Source: JAHDBG01 sp963922685
GTDB lineage: Bacteria; Pseudomonadota; Gammaproteobacteria; Chromatiales; Chromatiaceae
Direction: 5' to 3'
Assembly (NCBI GenBank): GCA_963922685.1
Contig: CAWUJM010000035.1
Location: 1-18,484, forward strand
DNA: 18,484 nucleotides
The position numbers were made by a program, and so were the translations under genes. Each line of letters begins with the position of its first letter. Within the stretch, counting starts at the first letter, position 1. The notes below the pieces were generated by a model. The model saw only the letters and a list, made by a program, of their open reading frames with translations. It did no database searches and had not been told where the DNA came from. Below, piece by piece: positions 13,982 to 18,484 of this stretch.

Positions 13982-14338
13982 ATGTTCTCCGGAAACATGC
14001 AGCATGGCCTGACCTTGTGGGAACTGATGGTCACTCTGCTGCTGGTCGTATCCGGTGTGAGTGGCGCGGCCAGTTTACAGCTTTACCTGGCACAACAGGG
14101 TCGTCTGGCCAGTCAATCCACACAGGCCACCCTGATCACGCTGGCACTGAGCGAACAATTACGCACGACAGCTGCAGCGACAACCCTCTGCCAGAACACA
14201 GTCACAGCTGGCTTACCTGCCGCTGACATGACGATTACCTGCACCGACAACACATCATCTGACCGTACACAAACGGTTATGGTCGGATGGCCGCAACCTC
14301 CGGCGGCATTGCACCTGACTGTCCGGCTATCGCATTAG
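13982..14338 (+). CDS. Small type IV pilin-like (pseudopilin-like) protein
   Basis: The 118-aa product has a class III prepilin signal: a short leader ending in G, then LTLWELMVTLLLVVSGVSG, with Glu at +5 of the mature protein and a hydrophobic helix extending to about residue 38. The consensus is G|F-T-L-x-E-L, so cleavage by PilD-like peptidase is expected. The C-terminal part has two Cys (in TTLCQN and ITCTD), as in minor pilins of the FimT/PilV/GspI kind. ATG 13997 would give a four-residue leader and is an alternative start; neither ATG has a strong ribosome binding site. No other pilus gene is near. Its function is unknown. The stop overlaps the left end of the inverted-repeat element. 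Confidence 0.6.
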   Translation: MFSGNMQHGLTLWELMVTLLLVVSGVSGAASLQLYLAQQGRLASQSTQATLITLALSEQLRTTAAATTLCQNTVTAGLPAADMTITCTDNTSSDRTQTVMVGWPQPPAALHLTVRLSH

Positions 14339-14457
14339 GGCATCTCTGAAAACTACTGCGCTCGCAAATACTTCGTTGAAAAGTGCTCATGTACAACCCG
14401 TACACTGCGCTTTTTCGCCTCGTCTTTACTTCGCTCGCGACGTTTTCAGAGGTGCCC
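14338..14457. mobile_element. 120-bp MITE-like palindromic element with 16-bp terminal inverted repeats
   Basis: GGGCATCTCTGAAAAC (14338–14353) and GTTTTCAGAGGTGCCC (14442–14457) are inverted repeats with one mismatch. Between them the sequence is itself partly palindromic, centred on TGTAC-AACCC-GTACA (14390–14404), and has no gene of its own. It occupies the gap between the pilin-like gene and rodA. The size and structure fit a non-autonomous element or a dispersed intergenic repeat. No clear target-site duplication was found. TTGAAA at 14376–14381 with TACACT at 14401–14406 (spacing 19) could be a weak promoter toward rodA. Confidence 0.65.
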
Positions 14458-14469
14458 GTTAAGTACGTC

Positions 14470-15612
14470 ATGCCGAAGATTCCACAGCACTTGTTCGAGC
14501 TTGATGCCACACCGTCTTATCACCGCCGGGTGGATCTGTTAAATCGCTGGCACCTGGACCTGCCGCTGCTGTGCACCATTCTGCTGCTTGCGGTGCTGGG
14601 TTTCGCCTTATTATATTCAGCAGACGGAGGGCACACAGGCCGGTTAGAACGTCAGATGATGCACTTTGGCCTGGCCTGTGGCGTGCTGGTGTGGTTTGCC
14701 CAGATTGCGCCCGCTACCTGGCAACGCTGGAGCATCAGCATCTATGCCCTGAGTCTGATACTGCTGATTGCGGTATTATTTCTGGGCGAAACCGGCAAAG
14801 GCGCACAACGCTGGCTCAGCATCGGCAGCTTTCGTTTTCAACCCGCCGAATCAGCCAAGCTGGCAGTCCCGCTGCTGATCGCCGCCCTGCTGGCACGCCA
14901 GCCACTACCCCCATCCGGCAGGCACCTGCTGATTGCTGGTGGCCTGATCGCACTACCAGTGCTGCTGATTGCGCAGCAGCCGGATCTGGGTACCGCACTG
15001 CTGGTTGCCAGTGCCGGTCTGTTTGTGTTGTTTCTGGCCGGTATCCGCTGGCGCTTTATCCTCAGCCTGTGTGGTCTGGCTGCGGTCGCAGCACCACTGC
15101 TCTGGCTGAGCCTGCATGACTATCAACGACAGCGGGTGCTGACCTTTCTGAGTCCGGAACAGGACCCGCTGGGTGCCGGTTATCACATCATTCAATCCAA
15201 GATCGCGATCGGTTCTGGCGGCGTATACGGTAAGGGCCTGTTTCAGGGCACACAGTCCCAACTGCATTTTCTGCCTGAACGCCACACTGATTTTATCTTT
15301 GCCGTATTAGCCGAAGAAACTGGTCTGGTTGGCGTCCTGCTGCTGTTGTGTCTGTATCTGGTGATCATCCTGCGCGGCCTGTATATTGCCCATCAGGCAC
15401 AGGACAATTTCAGCCGCCTGCTGAGCGGTACACTCACGCTCGTGTTTTTTGTCTATTTATGCGTGAATACCGGCATGGTCAGCGGACTGTTGCCAGTGGT
15501 CGGCGTACCGCTGCCATTAGTCAGCTATGGTGGCACCTCCCTGATCACCCTGATGGCTGCGTTCGGTATCCTCATGTCAGTACACACACACCGCAAGCTT
15601 CTGCCCGGATAA
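14470..15612 (+). CDS. rodA: RodA, SEDS-family peptidoglycan glycosyltransferase
   Basis: The 380-aa polytopic membrane protein matches E. coli RodA throughout: GKGAQRWLSIGSFRFQPAESAKLAVPLLIA, QPDLGTALLVASAGLFVLFLAG, HDYQRQRVLTFLSPEQDPLG, GYHIIQSKIAIGSGG, LPERHTDFIFAVLAEE, and the C-terminal GMVSGLLPVVGVPLPLVSYG. RodA polymerises glycan strands for side-wall elongation together with PBP2. About ten membrane helices are apparent. ATG 14470 gives MPKIPQHLFELDAT and a normal length; the frame stays open upstream into the inverted-repeat element to a GTG at 14383, which is taken as chance. No strong Shine–Dalgarno is seen at 14470. PBP2, the usual upstream partner, is missing here. Confidence 0.95.
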   Translation: MPKIPQHLFELDATPSYHRRVDLLNRWHLDLPLLCTILLLAVLGFALLYSADGGHTGRLERQMMHFGLACGVLVWFAQIAPATWQRWSISIYALSLILLIAVLFLGETGKGAQRWLSIGSFRFQPAESAKLAVPLLIAALLARQPLPPSGRHLLIAGGLIALPVLLIAQQPDLGTALLVASAGLFVLFLAGIRWRFILSLCGLAAVAAPLLWLSLHDYQRQRVLTFLSPEQDPLGAGYHIIQSKIAIGSGGVYGKGLFQGTQSQLHFLPERHTDFIFAVLAEETGLVGVLLLLCLYLVIILRGLYIAHQAQDNFSRLLSGTLTLVFFVYLCVNTGMVSGLLPVVGVPLPLVSYGGTSLITLMAAFGILMSVHTHRKLLPG

Positions 15613-15619
15613 CATTCAG

Positions 15620-16594
15620 ATGTCCCTGATACTCAGTACACTACTACTGGCATGCAGCCTGACACTACAGGCGCAGGATGCCGCCCGGCTGCAGGAAGAC
15701 TTTATCCGGGATATGGTGCAGCAACACGGCTTTCAGACGGATGAACTGCGCCAGTTACTGGCAGAGATTGATATACAGCCGCCTGTGCTGAACAAAATGA
15801 ATCAGGCAGCCGAAAAACGCCTGGACTGGGGACGTTACCGGCGCATCTTCTTAACCGACACCCGTATCAGCCAAGGAGTCACCTACTGGCAGACGCATCA
15901 GGCCCTGCTGCAACGTGCTGCAACAACCTATGGCGTACCACCACAGATCATCGTTGCTATCCTGGGTGTCGAAACCCGTTACGGACGTCATACAGGCAGG
16001 CATCCGGTCTTGCAGGCACTAGCCACGCTCGGCTTTCATCATCCGCGCCGGGGTAAATTCTTTCGTAACGAACTGAGCCATTTTCTGCGTCTGACCCGCA
16101 CTGAACAGCTGGATCCGCGCAAACCACTCGGTTCTTATGCTGGTGCTATGGGGCAACCTCAGTTTATTCCTTCGAGTTATCACCATTTTGCCATTGATTT
16201 TGATCAGGATGGCAAACGTGACATCTGGCACTCACCCGCCGATGTGATCGGCAGTGTGGCCCATTATCTCGCCGAGCATAACTGGCAGCCGGATCAGGCC
16301 ATCACCGTACCGGTGCAGGGTGTTGACCAGAATCAACATGCGACCCTGCTACAGGCTGGTTACAAACCACGCTTTCCGGTTGCAGACCTGCGTGCCGCCG
16401 GTATTCAGCTACCCGATACGCTGGATGCACAACAAATCGCCAGCCTGCTGACACTGAACACAGATGAACAAGCCGAATACTGGCTGGGACTCCCCAATTT
16501 TTATGTGATTACCCGTTATAACCACAGCCCGCTGTATGCGATGGCGGTCTACCAACTGAGTGAGGCTATCCTTGAACGTTACACATCTGATTAA
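15620..16594 (+). CDS. mltB: Membrane-bound lytic murein transglycosylase B (MltB)
   Basis: The 324-aa protein cleaves the MurNAc–GlcNAc bond of peptidoglycan to form 1,6-anhydro ends. The SLT_2 family features are present: QAAEKRLDWGRYRRIFLTD, IIVAILGVETRYG with the catalytic Glu at residue 118, NELSHFL, GSYAGAMGQPQFIPSSY, FDQDGKRDIW and DVIGSVAHYL. The N terminus (LILSTLLLAC) could be a lipobox with Cys 12, as in E. coli MltB, but it lacks positive charge; LQAQD just after is an alternative signal peptidase I site. It starts 7 bases after rodA and is shorter at the N terminus than E. coli MltB. The order rodA–mltB–rlpA is the common gammaproteobacterial arrangement. Confidence 0.94.
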   Translation: MSLILSTLLLACSLTLQAQDAARLQEDFIRDMVQQHGFQTDELRQLLAEIDIQPPVLNKMNQAAEKRLDWGRYRRIFLTDTRISQGVTYWQTHQALLQRAATTYGVPPQIIVAILGVETRYGRHTGRHPVLQALATLGFHHPRRGKFFRNELSHFLRLTRTEQLDPRKPLGSYAGAMGQPQFIPSSYHHFAIDFDQDGKRDIWHSPADVIGSVAHYLAEHNWQPDQAITVPVQGVDQNQHATLLQAGYKPRFPVADLRAAGIQLPDTLDAQQIASLLTLNTDEQAEYWLGLPNFYVITRYNHSPLYAMAVYQLSEAILERYTSD

Positions 16595-17387
16595 TCTCCC
16601 TGTACTGAGCATCAGCGGCGCCCTCTTCCTGGCCAGCTGCAGCAGTCAGATTGAGCGGGATGGCCCCCCGCTCCGGACGCCGGACAGCGCACATCTGGAC
16701 ACCATACAGAATCCCACACCAAGCTTCACTCCGCCCCGGGCTGCAAATCAGAAGCCTTATACCCTGCACGGCAGAACCTATTATCCACTTGCCAGCAATG
16801 ACAACTTTGTGCAGCAGGGCGAAGCCTCCTGGTACGGACGAAAATTTCACGGGCGACCGACTGCCAGCGGTGAACCCTACGACATGTATGCCATGACCGC
16901 AGCACACAAACGTCTGCCACTACCCAGTTATGTCTCCGTCAGAAACCTGGATAATGACCGTCAGATCATCGTGCGCGTGAATGATCGCGGCCCGTTTCAT
17001 GGCAACAGAATCATTGACTTATCTTATGCTGCAGCCTACAAACTGGGCATTCTGCAAGCCGGTACCGGCAGTGTCGAAGTTCGCGCCATCACACCGGATA
17101 CACCGGTTACCCCGGTACCTCAGCCTTTACCCCCTGCACCGGGAGAACATCGTGTCGTAGTGTATGTCCAGATCGGTGCCTTCCGTGATTATGGTAACGC
17201 GCAACGTTTACAGCAAACATTACAGAACCATCTGGACTGGCCGATTCGCATCGTGAGCACTGCAGATAACCAGCTACACAGAGTTCAGACCGGACCCTTA
17301 CCAAAAGTTAGCGTGGGAGAACAGATTGCAGCCCGGATGACAGATTATGGTATTCAGGATGCCCGGGTCAAACTGTCTGTGCGATGA
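16560..17387 (+). CDS. rlpA: RlpA, septal-ring lytic transglycosylase lipoprotein with SPOR domain
   Basis: The 275-aa protein has a lipobox (ALFLASC, Cys 27), a double-psi beta-barrel domain at about 87–175 (GEASWYGRKFHGRPTASGE, AAHKRLPLPSYV, VRVNDRGPFHGNRIIDLSYA) and a SPOR domain at about 198–272 (VYVQIGAFRDYGNAQRLQ, RVQTGPLP). RlpA of P. aeruginosa cleaves denuded glycan strands and helps separate daughter cells; SPOR targets it to the septum. The start is uncertain. GTG 16560 overlaps mltB by 35 bases, while TTG 16572 has GAGG at 16562–16565 in good position and would give MNVTHLINLP. Either leaves the signal sequence intact. dapF follows with an ATGA overlap. Confidence 0.92.
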   Translation: MRLSLNVTHLINLPVLSISGALFLASCSSQIERDGPPLRTPDSAHLDTIQNPTPSFTPPRAANQKPYTLHGRTYYPLASNDNFVQQGEASWYGRKFHGRPTASGEPYDMYAMTAAHKRLPLPSYVSVRNLDNDRQIIVRVNDRGPFHGNRIIDLSYAAAYKLGILQAGTGSVEVRAITPDTPVTPVPQPLPPAPGEHRVVVYVQIGAFRDYGNAQRLQQTLQNHLDWPIRIVSTADNQLHRVQTGPLPKVSVGEQIAARMTDYGIQDARVKLSVR

Positions 17388-18340
17388 AGCTCGACATACT
17401 GAAATGCCACGGGTCCGGTAATACCTTCTTACTCGCAGACGAATGCAAAGGGCAGAATCCACCCGTTACCGAACAACAACGCACCGCTATCAGTCGCACA
17501 CTGTGTGATCACGAGTCGGGGCTGGGTGCAGATGGGATCCTGTTCTGTCAGGACAGCCAAGTCGCAGATTACGCGATGCGTATGTTCAATCCGGACGGCA
17601 GCGAAGCCGAAATGTGCGGTAACGGGCTGCGTTGTGCGGGCCGCTATGGTGCTGAACATCTGCATAAAACAACGGTTTCTGTCGAAACACCGCAGGCAGT
17701 CCTGTCAGTCAGTCAGGCTGAACCGCTCATGCCGGGCATCGCGACTTATGCCGCTGACATCGGGCCGGTTTCGACAGAAACAGCCAGTCTGCCGATGCAG
17801 ACCACGCATAAGACCTTCCGTCATCAATTGATTCCGGCGTTATCCGACCAGCTGCGCTTTACTGCGCTCAGTATCCCTAATCCGCATCTGATCGCGTTTG
17901 TCACACCACCAGATACTGCGCAATTACAACTGATCGGAGCACAGGCAAATACATTGCCACTGTTCCCGAATGGCGTGAACGTCAGTTTTGCCAGTCTGTT
18001 GCGTGACAATACATTATTCGTCATCACCTATGAACGTGGTGCCGGGATGACAGAAGCGTGCGGCACGGCCATGTCAGCGGCCAGCGTCTGCAGTGTGCAG
18101 CAAAAGCACTGCCAGCGCGAACACCCCATTGTGGTTTATCATCCGGGCGGCATGGTGCACTGTACCGTACTGCAACACAAGGTCATCCTGAAAGGAAGTG
18201 TAACCTTTATCTCAGATCACCAGGTTCATCTGGATGATACCGACCATAATATGATCAGCCACACCACTGATCACGTGTATACGACAGAGATACAGGCATA
18301 CGCCCGGTTTAAGCAGCAGACCATCCAGTCCTGCCAATAA
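17384..18340 (+). CDS. dapF: Diaminopimelate epimerase (DapF) or close homologue, Firmicutes-like subtype
   Basis: The 318-aa protein carries both epimerase half-sites. AEMCGNGLRC has Cys 78 and ERGAGMTEACGTAMS has Cys 226, the two catalytic thiols. HGSGNTFLLAD at the N terminus and GADGILF also fit. DapF interconverts LL- and meso-diaminopimelate for lysine and peptidoglycan synthesis. The product is about 40 residues longer than E. coli DapF. Details such as FNPDGSEAEMCGNGLR, SIPNPHLIAF, LFPNGVNVSF and ACGTAMSA recall the longer form known in lactobacilli and relatives rather than the usual gammaproteobacterial enzyme. A second dapF elsewhere in the genome, or a different amino-acid substrate, is possible. 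ATG 17384 overlaps the rlpA stop, placing it in the cell-wall operon. Confidence 0.85.
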   Translation: MKLDILKCHGSGNTFLLADECKGQNPPVTEQQRTAISRTLCDHESGLGADGILFCQDSQVADYAMRMFNPDGSEAEMCGNGLRCAGRYGAEHLHKTTVSVETPQAVLSVSQAEPLMPGIATYAADIGPVSTETASLPMQTTHKTFRHQLIPALSDQLRFTALSIPNPHLIAFVTPPDTAQLQLIGAQANTLPLFPNGVNVSFASLLRDNTLFVITYERGAGMTEACGTAMSAASVCSVQQKHCQREHPIVVYHPGGMVHCTVLQHKVILKGSVTFISDHQVHLDDTDHNMISHTTDHVYTTEIQAYARFKQQTIQSCQ

Positions 18341-18385
18341 AGAGTACCATCAATGTCCGAGTTAACAGATAAAAAGGGTCATGGA

Positions 18386-18484
18386 TCAAAGGTGTGTTCT
18401 TGTATAAGTCAATTGGGAAATCACAAATACAGCAATTCCCGCTGCGATAGAAACCCCCAATAAAAATAAGGGTTGTAAGGGTGG
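18386..18484 (-). CDS. Possible C-terminal end of a minus-strand membrane protein (truncated by window edge)
   Basis: On the minus strand a frame enters from the window end and stops at TGA (complement of 18386–18388), giving 32 residues. It contains a plausible transmembrane helix (LFLLGVSIAAGIAVFVIS) followed by a short polar tail (QLTYTRTHL). A gene convergent with dapF would fit the sharp end of the + strand operon, and no convincing + strand gene occupies this stretch. The evidence is only an open frame and hydrophobicity, so confidence is low. No terminator hairpin was seen in 18341–18385. Confidence 0.4.
   Translation of the reverse strand, partial: PPLQPLFLLGVSIAAGIAVFVISQLTYTRTHL

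Noticed and set aside
14383..14469. Upstream extension of rodA to GTG 14383
   Set aside because: The extension lies mostly inside the inverted-repeat element, has no ribosome binding site, and is not part of the RodA family N terminus; ATG 14470 gives normal length.
18353..18463. Short + strand open frame after dapF (36 codons from ATG 18353)
   Set aside because: It has no ribosome binding site and no recognisable motif, and it overlaps a more plausible minus-strand membrane-protein end.
1..18484. CRISPR arrays, tRNA or rRNA genes
   Set aside because: No regularly spaced repeats were seen, and no tRNA cloverleaf or rRNA sequence was recognised anywhere in the window.

Overview
The window reads as gammaproteobacterial chromosome. 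It has GC-rich coding sequence, a rodA–mltB–rlpA cell-wall cluster with gammaproteobacterial-type proteins, and a type VI secretion system (T6SS) of the proteobacterial kind. All well-supported genes are on the + strand. They are tightly packed, often with ATGA stop/start overlaps. Genus-level assignment is not possible from the sequence alone.

Region 1 (2–11324) is a T6SS effector island. After the C-terminal end of a DUF6484-like protein come two paralogous sets of genes. Set 1 is a PAAR-like (DUF4150) effector with a Tox-GHH2 HNH/EndoVII-fold nuclease domain, broken by a frameshift near 1184–1187; a beta-propeller-like presumed immunity protein; a DUF2169 adaptor; and a ketosynthase-fold (thiolase-like) protein. 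Set 2 is a DUF2169 adaptor, an intact DUF4150–Tox-GHH2 effector (495 aa), its propeller-like presumed immunity protein, a second ketosynthase-fold protein and a TIGR02270-type HEAT-repeat protein. The layout resembles the Pseudomonas aeruginosa vgrG1b island carrying the DNase effector Tse7 and its immunity protein Tsi7. The likely logic is that DUF2169 loads the PAAR-like effector onto a VgrG spike tip, the GHH2 domain cuts DNA in the recipient, and the propeller protein protects the producer. The roles of the ketosynthase-fold and HEAT proteins are unknown.

Region 2 (11325–13958) holds T6SS sheath and baseplate genes: tssB, tssC and tssE. A candidate extended -10 promoter precedes tssB, and a strong hairpin covers the region just upstream of the likely GTG start of tssE. 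No other T6SS core gene (hcp, tssF, tssG, tssH, membrane complex) is present, so they must lie elsewhere.

Region 3 (13982–14469) has a small pilin-like gene and a 120-bp element with 16-bp terminal inverted repeats that resembles a MITE or dispersed palindromic repeat. It sits exactly between the T6SS-side genes and the housekeeping cluster.

Region 4 (14470–18340) is a cell-envelope operon: rodA (SEDS glycosyltransferase), mltB (lytic transglycosylase), rlpA (septal lytic transglycosylase with SPOR domain) and a dapF homologue. The PBP2 gene that usually precedes rodA is not here. The last 144 bases hold only a possible C-terminal end of a minus-strand membrane protein.
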